Below, in pieces: positions 44,743-56,030 of a stretch of 64,000 nucleotides of DNA. The DNA is from Mesostigma viride (lineage: Eukaryota > Streptophyta > Mesostigmatophyceae > Mesostigmatales > Mesostigmataceae): the NCBI GenBank assembly GCA_009746045.1, contig RPFO01000132.1, forward strand, positions 1,506,590 to 1,570,589, given 5' to 3'. How positions within the stretch are numbered: the stretch's first letter is position 1; each line of letters starts with the position of its first letter. The position numbers and the translations under genes were made by a program. Below the pieces are notes generated by a model. That model was not told where the DNA came from. It saw nothing but the letters and a program-made list of their open reading frames with translations, and did no database searches.

Positions 44743-46643
44743 GGGGACTCGGCGCGGCGAATATTTTCCGCGCCAAAAAAATTCCGCGGTACCCTCCGTA
44801 CCGTGAAAAGTGGGTGCACGGTGCGCGCACCCCTTGCGGAAGTGGCCATGGCGACTGCATTTAGACGAAACGTGACAAATCTGGCACGCGGAAAGCAGAA
44901 AAAATGCTCGATTGTTGGAGAAAATTAGCTACTGATTCTAATTTATGGTGGGATGGTTGCGATCTATAATGTCGCGGGCTTTTTTTCTTTGCCATCGGCA
45001 GGGGGGGTCCGGCCTGAATTTCTGTCGGGATGAATAAAGTATAATGGATGCCTGCCGGTGTGATTGTCGATTGTTGCCAGTTTTGATGGTCGTAAGGAAA
45101 GCTAGTTTAATGATGTTTCTAAAGCCGTAAAAATTCCCGCTGCTATCTTTACCTTTCCCGTCATTTTGCGGTAAGATAACATTAGGCCTGCGCGATGTGT
45201 GCCCAACCTCTCCATGCAAGGGTGGCCTTTCTTGTGCGCCTGGGCACGAATAAATGCCCGTTATGGTACGTTCTTGTATTAAACGTCTTAAGCTAGCGTT
45301 TTCCTGCTTTCTTAGCTCGTTGAGCGTAAGCTTTTGCCTTCTTTCCGGCCAGATGCAGCCAGGAAGTTGCGGGTCCTGGCGCTGCATCGCTGGATTCCTG
45401 GATGTCTTTTAGCAAGTTCGTCTGTGACATGGCTGGCTTTCTGCAGCGCGTGGCACGCAACCTGTCGGGAAGGTGTAATGCTTTTTTTTCCATGCTTCTC
45501 TGAAATTTCTTTTGCTTTATAGACAGTTGTGTTCGAGGAAATTCACGCGGTCTTCCTAACTAAGCAGCGGCATCATTTTCCCCAGACACTGACGAGCTGG
45601 CACCTGTCTCCTAAAGAAAGTGGCTCGTGCTTGTTAGAAAGGAGGCAGTGTGCATTTTGCGGGACACAATTCTTTGGTGGCACATGCGTCAGGTAGGTTG
45701 TTCCAATGGTCTCTTCACCTTTCCCACTGAGTAAATGATAGCCTTTGTCATGCTAACCAGAGCAGCTAGCCACAGGTTGGCTGGATAAAAAGTCAGCTTA
45801 TTTTCTCTTTATATACTGCGTGTGTGGTCCTCCACGTGTCCGGCTTGTTGGGCATTTTGGAAGAGTGTTGTTGGGTGAAACAACTTGGTTGTTGGCACAA
45901 AATCACACATTATTAGCCTGAGATAGGCATTACATATGCTGCTCAGGCGTGTCGTCCTACCAGCCTTGTTGTTAAGGGTCAGACTCACAAGGCTGGCTGT
46001 GCCGATGGAGGGGTGGGGCGTATGAGGCTCCGGAAATCCTCCTCACACTCCGTGATCAAAGTGGGCATGTTTTTGGGTGTCTAGGGTAGCAAAACAGATG
46101 TTATTTTGGCTCAGCACTAGCTCAATTCTCTTTTAGCGTCTACCCAGGTGGCATCACAGGAAAATCAATAACTTGAGCTACGCTTGTCAGAATGAGCTCA
46201 AACTTTGGGGTTGTGTTTCCCCCCACTCAGTGGAATTTCGCATGTATGGATGACCCCATTCGATGTGTTGATGATTTGATTTATTTTTTTTTGCTCAAAA
46301 AAGTACCCATTTTGCGGGGAAATTAATAACTCAAACAAATGTGATTATTTTGACCATGTGAATAGCCCAGATTTTTTAGAAGTGGGGAAACTTTGCAGGA
46401 ATGTATGGGCAGGTCATTTGGATAAGTGGTTTGTCTTGGGCAAAATATCTCATAAATAGCGTCTTTTTCTATTTTTAGCTCGCCACCGGTGCGTGGTTGG
46501 GGGTAGTACCCCCAACAAGTGGTGGCATGAATGTCCAAACATCATATTTATGGTTCTCAATCATCACTAGATGGTTCCCAAGTGCATTGGAACTGATATT
46601 CATTTAAAGTCAGTTTTTCAGGCTTTTGGACGTGCGAGTCCCC
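44743..46643. mobile_element. TTAA element copy 3 (reverse)
   Basis: 1901 bp between TTAA 44739-44742 and TTAA 46644-46647. Ends are GGGGACTCG and CGAGTCCCC, a perfect 9-bp inverted repeat. Internal matches in reverse to copies 1 and 2 (gtgcgcgcaccccttgcgga; gggggtagtacccccaac). No coding frame of note. Confidence 0.87.
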
Positions 46644-46648
46644 TTAAC

Positions 46649-48335
46649 CCCTAAATGGTCTTGCTGCCGATTTTCCGCCAAAAATCGAGTTCCAGCCGAT
46701 GCATCGGCCCCTTCTCGGGGGACCAGATGCCGCGAAATCTATTGAGAATTAGGAAAAGTTTAGCTGAGAAGATCGAAAGTTTATAAAATTCTTCACAGCA
46801 TGGTACTAGGGTTTGCATACTTTTGACAAAGTTATAGAGGTGTTCTGGCCGGTCAAAGTACAAGGGGTCAGGGTACTTTTTCACGTACAACGTGCATTCC
46901 GGAAAACGACGACCTGGCCATGGCGGCTTGCGCCCACGCATGGCATTTACGTTTGCGTTCGAATTTTCTGGCCAAACTTAGGATATTGATTTTAAACGTC
47001 CTAAAGATCATACAGGCCAATTTTTGGTTCGCGGGAATGCCATTTGATAGGTGTTGGCAGCGTTCTTGCTGGAAAAAACTGCGATCAGGCCGGACGATAG
47101 AAACGTTGACAGCAATACCTTTCCGGCGTATTTTAAAGGATATATTGGTTTCTTTGTACTTTTTATGATACATAGTAGTCGTAAACGTGCAAGGGTGGCC
47201 AGAAATCGCCGAATCCAACGACCATGCTGCACAACTTTGGTGTGCCGAAATGCGCCATTTTGCGGCCACCGCCTGGGCCAAGGTAACGCCATCCATGCCT
47301 GGTAAAGCTTAATCCTCGTTTTCCTATCGATGTTTGACGTTTATATATACGTTCTAGCTTGTGTAGCACATTATTTTTGAACTATTCATGCTCTTTCTTG
47401 ACCCTGGCCTGGCCCCTTTCTAAAACACCCTTCTTAGATGCTTCCCTCAGTCAGTTGACCTGCCACAGGGTGATGGTGATAAGTTTTAGAGGCTGTATGG
47501 GTTTGAATACCTCCATATATGTTTGTTATACATTTCCCATACACATATTGCATGAGTGTGAGGCAGTTGGCTGGTCTCTGTGGCATCATCAAGCACGTAA
47601 CTGGTGAGTAAAAGCTTCCCATTGACAGCATGTGCCACCAGGTGTGCTGGCCATCACCTGGCAAGCTATAGCAGCTTAGGCCTAGTTTATCCTTGCTAGG
47701 GCAGGCTGAAATAGGCTCAACACCACTAGTTTGTTGGTGGCTGCCTCCTAGAATGCATGCCTTGCGTAGGGTGTCCGTACCACGTTACCTATGTGCATGG
47801 ACAAGGTGGCACCTGCACATAGGTGCCATGTAAGGGCAGTGTGATGATGCAGTTATGTTTCCCCATCATTGTGGAAGGGAAATGTATTGTGTGGCATGGT
47901 TGGTGGCCATATTAGGAGGTAGTATGCCCACCCCTACTCCCTTGGTTGCTTTTTACCAACGGTACCCCTATGGGCTGTACTGGGTGTAACTGCTGGTATA
48001 CCCACCCAAATGATGACCCCAATGGCTCAAACTGTTCAGCAACTAATTGTTTATCATCCCTGAAGTGGTAGGTGCCTAGGTCTTATAACATAATTCAAAA
48101 TGCACATTCTACCAAAAATGAAAACGCGCGTCTTGACCCCCCTGACTTTGACGGCAGTTAAACATGGCCTACCCTGCATATATGTGAGGTTGTGATGTAC
48201 CAACCCGAAGGGCAACTCATGGACATGCTTGGCCCCCAAGGACAGCCATTGGATATGGGTAGGTTGGATGGCATCTGGTTTGCAAAATTGTGAAGATCCA
48301 GCCGATTTATCGGCAGGATCTCAGACCATTTAGGG
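46649..48335. mobile_element. Unclassified TIR element next to TTAA copy 3
   Basis: 1687 bp bounded by CCCTAAATGGTCT and its reverse complement AGACCATTTAGGG, followed inward by similar tgccgat sequence. It separates TTAA copy 3 from LINE-B part 1. The target duplication is unclear: TTAA on the left, TTTA (48329-48332) on the right if the last bases belong to the target. It could be another TTAA-type element. No gene seen inside. Confidence 0.6.
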
Positions 48336-48810
48336 CAGTAAAGCGCGCACGTGCCCGACGCATGACGTGATCCACGACAATAATGAACAGGTATGGGGAC
48401 AGGACACAACCTTGCCACACCCCGTGGTGAAGGGGGAATGTTGGGGTGGTGCCTTCCGCAGTTCGCACTACTGCCTGTGAGCCCTCATACAGTCGACGAA
48501 TGGCAGCAATAAACGCTGCAGCGTTTACTGGTGGCACCCGATCCAGAGCTAGGATGGCCCAAAGAGCCTCCCAGAGGACCGTGTCAAAACCCTTGATATA
48601 GTCAACAAAAATGAAGACCAGCGGCAAACCATCATCAGGGCAAAGGCGACGCACCTCCTCCATCAACCGGCGCGCGACAAACACAGCCATGACAGCCGGT
48701 TACGACCACGACGGAAACCCATCTGAGACTCACCCAGGTGTGGGTCCAGCGCGGCGCGGAGCCTGTGCAGCATCATGCGCATGAAGACCTTCAGCGCGGG
48801 TTTGCAGCCA

Positions 48811-49275
48811 GGAAGCGATCAAAAGGTCCCGAGTGGGATTACGTGCAGGACAGAAAAGAAAAGGTTCAGGATCCTGTTACCGACCATGGAAGAGGTCTCT
48901 GTGAGTAAGCAGTAATGTGCATTCTGCAACCAGAGCTTACACTCCAAGGCTGGGGCAGTCAGCGTCTCTCGAGTTCGAGCACACTTTGCCGGCATCTCAA
49001 ATGGAGGGATCGCGGCTTGCGAGAATATTTCGAAGGAGTTACGGGACCTGTTTCTCAGGATCGTGAAGAAGAACACGGAGGAGGCGGCCTCCAAGAAGCA
49101 GCACGCTTTTTACAGGGCGGTGGCCGAGATGGGAAGGCCTTAATTCGACTGCCCCATCCTCGGTTCCTGTCAACAAAGGCCAGCAGCAGATCTCGAAGTG
49201 GCTGCATGGTTCCTATCGACGAGCTATCAGCTGCTCATTGCCGAGTTCATGGCAGCGGTGTATTTTGCCAATAAT
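48811..49275 (+). pseudogene. hAT transposase remnant with BED finger
   Basis: KGPEWDYVQDRKEKVQ, then CAFCNQSLHSKAGAVSVSRV and RAHFAGISNGGIAAC, a BED-type finger. Then ELRDLFLRIVKKNTEEAASK, a broken part with GQQQISKWLHGSYRRA, and LLIAEFMAAVYFANNE in another frame, which matches the usual hAT region after the finger. Frameshifts and stops throughout; the DDE core is missing. Confidence 0.7.
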
Positions 49276-49639
49276 GAATGTGTGTGCACATTTGTGTATG
49301 GGCATGGAGCTTGTTGTGGGATCCTTCATACTTGAGAGCAAGGACCTTGTGTCGTATTACTCTCTCATGCATTACATATAGTGCATGGCTTTCCTTGCTT
49401 GCCTTCGCAGCCCCCGCCTGCATTTAACGTTAAAATCTCTGAGATAGGAATGCAGGGCACAGATGGATGATGTTTATCATGAAGCATACACCAAATTTCA
49501 GTCAATAGCTGCATATTGTTGAACATCATCAATGAGCCGTGAGGCCGTGGTGCAGCACAACTGTCAATGTATTAGACGGCGACACATGTAAATCCACGAC
49601 GTGGTGCAAGTCCAGATTCTGAAAATGTTGAAAATAATT
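49276..49639. other. No recognisable feature
   Basis: Sequence following the hAT remnant; no coding frame or repeat detected. Confidence 0.35.
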
Positions 49640-49820
49640 AAATAATGAACTGCGTCACGTGAGCATAAGTCCTCAGTGGGAGGGGAACATGGGATGGAAT
49701 GGATGGTGTAAGCTATCTAGGTCCTAGTTACAGGGGTGTGGGCACCGCGGCCCGAATCGCTATGAATGCCATACACGGTCACGTGCGGAGCCCCCACAGA
49801 CTTGGGGGTGGTCTCCTTCA
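49640..49820 (-). mobile_element. LINE-A copy 3, about 180 bp
   Basis: Matches 39105-39280 of LINE-A (ctgcgtcacgtgagcataag to ggtctccttca) with an A/T tail at 49640-49653. No clear target duplication. It fuses in frame to the ORF to its right, giving a chimeric open frame. Confidence 0.75.
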
Positions 49821-50215
49821 CTGACTGCGAGGCAGAGGTCAGCGTCGTCGGGGTCGTCGTGGAGAAAGTCCGACAGGTGGGTAACCTGTTGGTTGCAGTC
49901 CCGGATCTCGCACTTTTTCTCGGCAGCCAGGTGCAGGATGGTGAGGGCGGCAGCTCGGGACAGGCGCATGATGGCGTTAAGGCCTGGCCATTTGCCAGGT
50001 AAAAATGCGGCAGCTTCCTTGGCAGAAAAGGCCTCCTCGCGGGTATCCATGGCAGGGTCGCTGTTCGGCGGAGCGGTGGAGTGGAGCGGCTGGATGCTGA
50101 CAATGGCGTCCGGCATAGCGTGCAAGGGTGTTTCCAATGACGCCATGGCTTCATCAGCGAGTTGGTGCAGGGCCGCGGACGCTTGTGATTGCTGGGATGA
50201 GTCGTATTCCGCCAT
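49821..50215 (-). pseudogene. N-terminal fragment of an unknown protein
   Basis: About 131 codons from ATG 50215 (MAEYDSSQQSQASAALHQLA), acidic and Ala-rich, ending in HDDPDDADLCLAVS where LINE-A copy 3 begins. No recognised domain; it might be the start of a transposable-element ORF. The sequence upstream of the ATG is a tandem repeat, possibly its promoter region. Confidence 0.5.
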
Positions 50216-50228
50216 ATCGAGCTGAAAA

Positions 50229-50620
50229 AAACAGCGATATTTGCTGGGCAGGGCGGTGCCGGTATCTTCGGAAATATTGAGCGATAGCTGTAGAAAATTA
50301 TATCAGCGTGTTCGTCTTCAAAAGACGAGTCTAATGCAACCAACCTGATGAAATTTCATTGCCGGAGTCAAAAGTTATGAGCATTCTCGTATATTGCAAC
50401 AGCGATATTTGTTGGGCAGGGCGGTGCCGGTATCTTCGGAAATATTGAGCGACAGCTGTAGAAAATTATATCAGCGTGTTCGTCTTCAAAAGACGAGTCT
50501 AATGCAACCAACCTGATGAAATTTCATGGCCGGAGTCAAAAGTTATGAGCATTCTCGTATATTGCAACTGCGATATTTGCTGGGCAGGGCGGTGCGGTAT
50601 CTTCGGAAAAAAAAAGGCCT
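50229..50620. repeat. 170-bp tandem repeat, about 2.3 copies
   Basis: Units start acagcgatatttgctgggca at about 50230, 50400 and 50570. The first two are almost identical over 170 bp; the third stops after about 45 bp. Confidence 0.88.
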
Positions 50621-50838
50621 GATCAGAATATATTGTAACAAATAATAATAATTGTCTGGTGCCCTCAAGAATGCAAGTGAGCAAGCAAAAATATGCACAG
50701 GGATACAGGATAAGTCGGTTGGTACTTGCAACAGGGAACACATTACTGGAAAAAAATCAGATACTTACATGCAAGAATTTTATTAGACAACCGTTGACGT
50801 TGGGAAATCACCTTCCAAGATCAACATATATATATACT

Positions 50839-51238
50839 TTCTATTAACCGTGGAACTCCAGGGTAACCAGACTCTTTATTAAAACAACGAGTGGAGCACA
50901 TACCAAAGGCAGGCCACATCCCGGCCGCCGATGCTCATGGGAACACTTATTGCTTGGCCAAGGCTAGCCTTACCCCCAAACACGCAGGGAGGGTGGGCGG
51001 GAAAAGAAAAGAGGCCGACCTTAGCTAGGTGGGTTTGTTTTTGTCCTTTTTTGCGTGTCATGCGGCCTTGGCCCGGACGGCATTTTTTCGCCACGCAAAT
51101 GTTGCGTCTGAACAAATGACGCAATGTGGCGTTCTAATTGCCGGCAGCTTACGTAAGGCTACAGGGGCTATTAGGTCACATATTGCGTGAGAGAAAAAAT
51201 CTAGATCTAGTTAATCACTACGCCATTAGCCAAGAAAC
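50839..51238 (-). mobile_element. DIRS 3'-end fragment (partial A2 + B2)
   Basis: Matches 5231-5625: starts ttctattaaccgtggaactc and ends caagaaac. It is cut on the right by the TG of the second gypsy-like element. Its left flank differs from 5230, confirming the DIRS end. Confidence 0.85.
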
Positions 51239-51651
51239 TGTTACGTCGCGTAATAATTCGTTGTAGTTACGGACGTAAATTAGGTCTTTTGCCTCGGTTG
51301 TCCCTAGGTTTACGTTTAGGCTCCTACCGGGACATTATTGTCCTCGTAACAGCACTGTGGTACATTGGGTGCCGTTGGGCGCCGCGCCGCGTACTTTACT
51401 AGTGGTCCTGATCCTGTGGTAGAATGTAGTGGACCAGCGTGCATCAGTAGATGTAGTGGACCAGCGTGCATCTGTAGGCGAGGGCCATGTCGGCCCGAGC
51501 GTGTTGGACCGTTGGTGACCATTTATGTGCGTTCTACCCCTTGTGTGTGCACTCGGCGTGTGTTAAATGAATTAACACATTTAGGCTTGAGTCACGGCAG
51601 TGTAGTTGTGTTTCCTTCCTCTATTCCTGGAGTAAACGGGTTTTGGTAAAT

Positions 51652-51960
51652 GGTTGTATGGCGTATTATAGTAACACATACGTTAATGCATTGAGATCAG
51701 CTCCGTCACGTTCGTCTTTCGCCAGAGGTTTGAGTAGAGGAGGCCTGACCAGTTTAGGTAGTATCAGGCCCATTAGAGGTAGAGGTGGAGGTAGATATCC
51801 GCGGCGTAACAATGGTTCCGGAGGAACTTCAGTAGGTAGAGAACAAGACGACGATCCCTTGCCACATACGCCTTTTCAAGACCCCTTCCGCGTCCAGGAA
51901 TACGAAGCCGACACGTCCTTGATAGGTAATGGGCGGGTCGCCTTCAAGCTAGGAGAGTAG
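51652..51960 (+). CDS. Small Arg/Gly-rich ORF in gypsy-like element 2
   Basis: About 100 codons with SIRPIRGRGGGRYPRRNN, then an acidic end. It may lie within the LTR or leader. Unknown function; the RG-rich composition would fit RNA binding. Confidence 0.4.
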   Translation, partial: GCMAYYSNTYVNALRSAPSRSSFARGLSRGGLTSLGSIRPIRGRGGGRYPRRNNGSGGTSVGREQDDDPLPHTPFQDPFRVQEYEADTSLIGNGRVAFKLGE

Positions 51961-52315
51961 TGCTGCCCGTTTCGGGACACGCTCTACCTAGATGCTAGAC
52001 CTGCTCGCAGCGGATAAACCCTTTCGTAGTTAGCCTGTCCTTCGCCTTGTTTTCCTGCTTACGGTTGTTTCCTGTCATAGATAGGGGAGTACTACTGTTC
52101 GGAGACGATTAGCGTCGCAGTACCTACACCTTTTCCTTCGTGTTGCTGCTCATTAGACGGCCGCACTCGCAGAAATTCACTGGGTCGCTGACTTTAGGAC
52201 TACGAGCGCTGGACCGTTGTAGCCCTCGTCATTTCGGTGATCCAGATAACCCAGCTAAGTCGACTCCTACCCCTTCCACTCCTATCGTGACTACTCAAGA
52301 ACAAGGTGCGTTACC

Positions 52316-52708
52316 ATGAGCCAGCGGCGATCTTTTACTGCTCCTTCCCATTCTTCTAGCGATAATAGTCTAGCTAAATATTACGTAGTGATTACGCCTC
52401 AATGGTCCTCCATTTTCCTTTCGTGGTCCGACGCTAGGAAGATCGTTCAGAATCGTGCATACAACGTAATTAGGTATAAGAAATTTATGTCCTTCGAAGA
52501 AGCTCAGCAGTTCCTTATAGATCATAGCCAAACAGATTTAGGTCTGCATGTACGCCCTATGCCTCATGGTCGTCCTCCAGTAGAAGCTCTAGTCTTTGCT
52601 ACCCCTCCTTCTTCTCCCCCTAAACGGGCTGCATCTGCACCTGCTTCAGATACTCCTCTCACCTTAGAGTTCGGTTCCCTATCCATTACTGTTGTTAAAA
52701 AGGATTGA
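52316..52708 (+). CDS. ORF with RNase H1 N-terminal / viroplasmin (Cauli_VI) domain
   Basis: 130 aa from ATG 52316. Residues about 22-66 read KYYVVITPQWSSIFLSWSDA then RKIVQNRAYNVIRYKKFMSF and EEAQQFL. This is the YYVV--G--GI--SW----VQ---------KKF-S--EA--F pattern of the small hybrid-binding domain found at the N-terminus of eukaryotic RNase H1 and in caulimovirus P6. The C-terminus is Pro/Ser-rich. It stands as its own ORF about 120 bp before gag. It probably binds RNA or RNA:DNA hybrids during reverse transcription. Confidence 0.75.
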   Translation: MSQRRSFTAPSHSSSDNSLAKYYVVITPQWSSIFLSWSDARKIVQNRAYNVIRYKKFMSFEEAQQFLIDHSQTDLGLHVRPMPHGRPPVEALVFATPPSSPPKRAASAPASDTPLTLEFGSLSITVVKKD

Positions 52709-52832
52709 TTTAAATTGTTTCCTTCTTTTAAGCCATTAAAAGCTTTTTCTTTTCTTTCCTTGCCTTAAATTAGGCCTTGTCCTTTATCCTTGTTGCTTTC
52801 AGTTAGAATTCTGATCATTTATTTAATTAAAA

Positions 52833-54594
52833 ATGGATCCAGTGGGTGGTAACATGTCGCCTATACCTACCAATACTCCTACTATGAGTAATAATAATAA
52901 TAATACTAACAACCATAACAACAATCGTGGTAACCGACGGGACTCACTTGAAACGGTGCACCATCTCACTCCTCAAGGTAATCTTCGTACCTCACCTCCT
53001 TCTCCTATTGCTGGTGGTCGCCGTCGTCCCTCACTTACCCCTCCTACCTATGAACAACGTCAACGTATGCAGGTCAGATTTAGTGATGACCCTTCCCTTA
53101 CCCTGAACCAGGCCCCTGCCCCTCCTGCAACCTTGGCTCAACCCTCCAGCAGGTCCTCACTAACTAACAATGTCTCTAGGCCTCCTTCCCACCCTGTGCC
53201 TTCCATGCCTGCTCTTAACACGGGTCGTGCCTCTGCCCCTGTCGGTCCTTCTGGGCGCCCTAGTGCAGTTCCCTTTTACCCACCTGCTTCCTGGTCCTAC
53301 CCTGAGACGTCCTATGAGGCAGCCCAGGTCCCTACCCGTGCGGCTGATTTAGAAGTTAACAGTGATTTCAGCACCATGCCCCTAGATGATAGAAATTCTG
53401 ATCATTTTGCCTATTCCTCTCTTCGTGAGCAATATACTGTCCCCTTCTCTTATGGGCACCAGCCTGAAACGGTGGCCCCTTCTAGACCCCTACCCAAGAC
53501 TTTTCCTCTTCCTTCCTTCTATCCCGCTTATGTAGCAGTGGAAGATAGTGGCCCTATGGGAAAAACTGACTCTTCTAATCCCCCTAAGCCCCCTGCTCTT
53601 CCCCTCTTTGCTAACCTTCCCAAGCTGGATGTCAAGTCTACCCCTCAACAGTTTTTCACCTTTATTATGTTGCTTACCCAGCCAGAACACGGAGTCGTGG
53701 CAGAATCATAATAGATGGCGTCTTTCTGATGCTGTATTAGTTCCTCACTATCTTACAACCTGTATTACTCCTGAGCTTGCTAACCTCATTCAGTGTGAGT
53801 CTTTGGCCTCTCATGCCTACCCTAACTCTGTAGCAGAATTGTTTAAGCGTTTAGAGAACCATTTAGTCCCTCCTGATTCAGATTGGCAGGATAGATTAGC
53901 CTTTGGTACCTTGCAGCAGGGTACTAAATCATTTAAGGAGTATATGAAAGAGTTTGATGCTCAGATGGTACGAATTAGGGATTTGTCGGGTGCAGAAGTA
54001 CGTGCTCGCTTCCTCCAAGGCCTCAGTAGACCCTTATTACGTGAAGTCAAGCGCCAGTTCTCTGCCTACCGTTTTACTGATCTGCCCCTCAAGCATGTGC
54101 GCCAGCATCTCTTGCGTGTAGCAGATTTCTTCACCACCCCTTCTCTTCCTACCCGTTCCCGTATTAATAATATTATCCTTACCCCTGAGGAGGAGAACTC
54201 CTATGTAGAAGAATTAGATATCTGTGTTACTGACCTTTCAGCCCTTGATGTCTCTCATATCACATGCTATCATTGTAAGGAAGTAGGTCATCTTAAACGT
54301 GAGTGCCCCAAGTTCCTTTCGGGTGCTCCCCCTCATCCCGACGCTCGCCCTCCTCGTACCCCTCAGCGTGCTCCTATTCGTCCTACTTCAGGACGCATTC
54401 CCTCAGCTACCCCTAGTAGGCTGAATGCTGTGCAGGCAGGGCCCCCAGGGTTCCCCTATGATAATCAGGCTCCCGCACCCTCTTCGCTCCCTCGTGACCC
54501 TCCAGCAGTGGCTTTTTCGCCAGGGTCTTCTTCGGGGTTAGTTCCTATGGATTTGGGGGGGAGGGGGAACAGTAGGCCTGTCAGCCGGGGGTAA
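52833..54594 (+). pseudogene. gypsy-like element 2 Gag (frameshifted)
   Basis: Frame 1 (52833-53711) starts MDPVGGNMSPIPTNTPTMSN with an Asn tract and a Pro/Ser-rich region, then KLDVKSTPQQFFTFIMLLTQ. The sense shifts near 53690 to the second frame (to 54594): ELFKRLENHLVPPDSDWQDR, FKEYMKEFDAQMVRIRDLSG, ARFLQGL (capsid-like) and ITCYHCKEVGHLKRECPKF (CCHC knuckle). Confidence 0.8.
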
Positions 54595-54688
54595 CCTGGA
54601 CAGGTCCTTAGATAGTACCCCAGATAAAAATTTTTGCCTGCCTGTTTTTATAACCTCTGTAGGAGCTGAATCTTCCCTACCACTACGT

Positions 54689-55256
54689 GTGCGTCCTCTT
54701 ATGTTCTTGAATGGTGGTTTAACCGTCCCTCACACTGTTGTAGACCCCTTCTTGCATGCTGATGAACTCTTGAATGTCTCTGTGTTGGTAGATAGCGGTG
54801 CGGCTAGCTCCTTTGTGAGCGAGGCCCTAGTTAGGCGTTTAGGACTAGTCCCTACCCCTCACACCAAACCCGTCACTGTTCATTATGCTGATGGTCGCAC
54901 CAGTCATTCCCCGGGTACGGTGTCCCTTCCCATGGTTATACAAGGACGTACTGTCAACCTGACGGCCACTATAGGCCCTATCACTACCGCTGATGTATTA
55001 CTAGGATTAGATTGGCACCAGGATAATAAGATTACTATTAATTATGATACCATGGTCATCTGGTTTCCAGATAGCTCTTACTGGGTACCGGAACGTCATT
55101 ATAGATTGGAAAATTTATCCTTGGTAGATATTACTCCTCCTACACCTGTTGATCCTCCTGTAAGACCTATACCTGAAGTATTAATGTCCAATGATGAGTT
55201 GCGTTCTGAACTAAAGGAATATGGATATTTATTATGTATGTTCCTTCAGTTAGAAG
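54689..55256 (+). pseudogene. gypsy-like element 2 aspartic protease, truncated Pol
   Basis: VSVLVDSGAASSFVSEALVR is the retropepsin active site; VTVHYADGRTSHSPG and TTADVLLGLDWH follow, as in Ty3/gypsy proteases. Translation runs to SNDELRSELKEYGYLLCMFL and is then cut by the repeat at 55257. No RT downstream. Confidence 0.85.
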
Positions 55257-55353
55257 TGTCAGAAACCGGGGCTCGGAGGAAAGATCTTTTGCCTGTTATG
55301 ACCCAGATATTGCACAAGTGTATGGAAAAGACTTCTTGTATTAAAATACGTTT

Positions 55354-56030
55354 ACTGAGAGTGGAAAACACGGTGCGGCCAACACTGGGCGCAGTCTACC
55401 ATAGCCAACACTGGGCCAGGGCAAATGACAATGCCAACACTGGGCAGGGTCACACGACCAACACTGGGTCGGGGCCACACACGGCTAGCAAGCAAAACAA
55501 CTCTAGGCACACAAAGTAGTGGCGGCTAATGCATTATGCACCGTTGATTTACATCTGACGGCACTGCAGCTTAGCGTCTCTACAACCACGGAAAGAACAC
55601 TAGATAATAACGACTTTGCAGCCTGTAATCTATTGTCCACATCATGGTACATTGTGTGTGTGGTCTGATAGGCTCAAAGTCCTATCGCCTCCAGGGCGGC
55701 ACCACAAACTGCGGACCTGATCTGATCCGGAGAGAGCCGATGTAAATTACGGCACCTGTAACGGTGCTGACAGGTAACGCTTGCTGTATTCCGAGCAACA
55801 TCATTCGGATTTTAGTACACTCAAACATTGTATATGATATTAAGTTAGTCAACGACCTGTGGGTGCAATTAATAGGGATGCAAACCCAACAACAAGTCGT
55901 GTAAATAAACACCTAGCTGACGGCGTCAATTTTCCCCGCATATAATGCGTGATACCATAATGCGTGACAAAAGTAGAGAAACATCGCTAGATATTTGACA
56001 CACCCCCATACTGCATGTCACGTATTCCGG
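55354..56030. other. Non-coding 3' part of the gag-only element with CCAACACTGGG repeats
   Basis: At 55378-55480 four copies of ccaacactggg with variable spacers. Beyond it, no domain-bearing frame to 56030. Confidence 0.55.

Larger units (their letters stand above)
42819..48799 (-). mobile_element. LINE-B, 5'-truncated, with three nested insertions
   Basis: A/T tail at 42819-42846. Target duplication GTTTGCAGCCA at 42808-42818 and 48800-48810. Its body is in three pieces on the minus strand: 48799-48336, 44738-43910 and 43103-42819. Confidence 0.85.
43910..48799 (-). pseudogene. LINE-B reverse transcriptase, split
   Basis: Part 1 (48799-48336): LKVFMRMMLHRLRAAL, GESQMGFRRGRN, a frameshift, then FVDYIKGFDTVLWEALWAIL (first Asp) and GVWQGCVLSPYLFIIVVDHV. 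Part 2 (44738-43910): GFEPGLDILNES, LAGLIYVDDTTLIA (YVDD), LEISVKTEAMVVG, LTYGAEAWTLT and IAFVGHLARTSQVDTALGLA. The join between parts is where the TTAA copy 3 and the TIR element sit. Same LINE group as LINE-A but clearly a different family. Confidence 0.82.
42457..49275 (+). mobile_element. hAT element 2, degraded, interrupted by LINE-B
   Basis: Starts CCAGGTTGGCAAATA, like the CCAGGTTGTGAAATA terminus of the hAT in the viral gene, with similar subterminal sequence (ATACGCGTATTT, ACTTGGACTTAG). Transposase remnants resume at 48811 after the LINE-B insertion. No right terminus or matching 8-bp duplication of tgccccag was found, so the 3' part is lost or diverged. Confidence 0.6.
51239..55256 (+). 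mobile_element. gypsy-like LTR element 2 (5' part only)
   Basis: Begins TGTTACGTCGCGTAATAATT directly against the DIRS fragment. Gag with CCHC knuckle and an aspartic protease are present; RT, RNase H and integrase are absent. It ends at 55256, where another element's terminal repeat starts. The end of the 5' LTR and the PBS could not be fixed. Confidence 0.7.

Noticed and set aside
49717..50343. Open minus frame of 208 codons spanning LINE-A copy 3
   Set aside because: Chimera of LINE-A 3' sequence, an out-of-frame reading of the unknown ORF and the tandem repeat; the frame from ATG 50215 is the natural one.
50229..50620. Possible CRISPR-like array
   Set aside because: Units of 170 bp are directly adjacent with no unique spacers, and the genome is eukaryotic.
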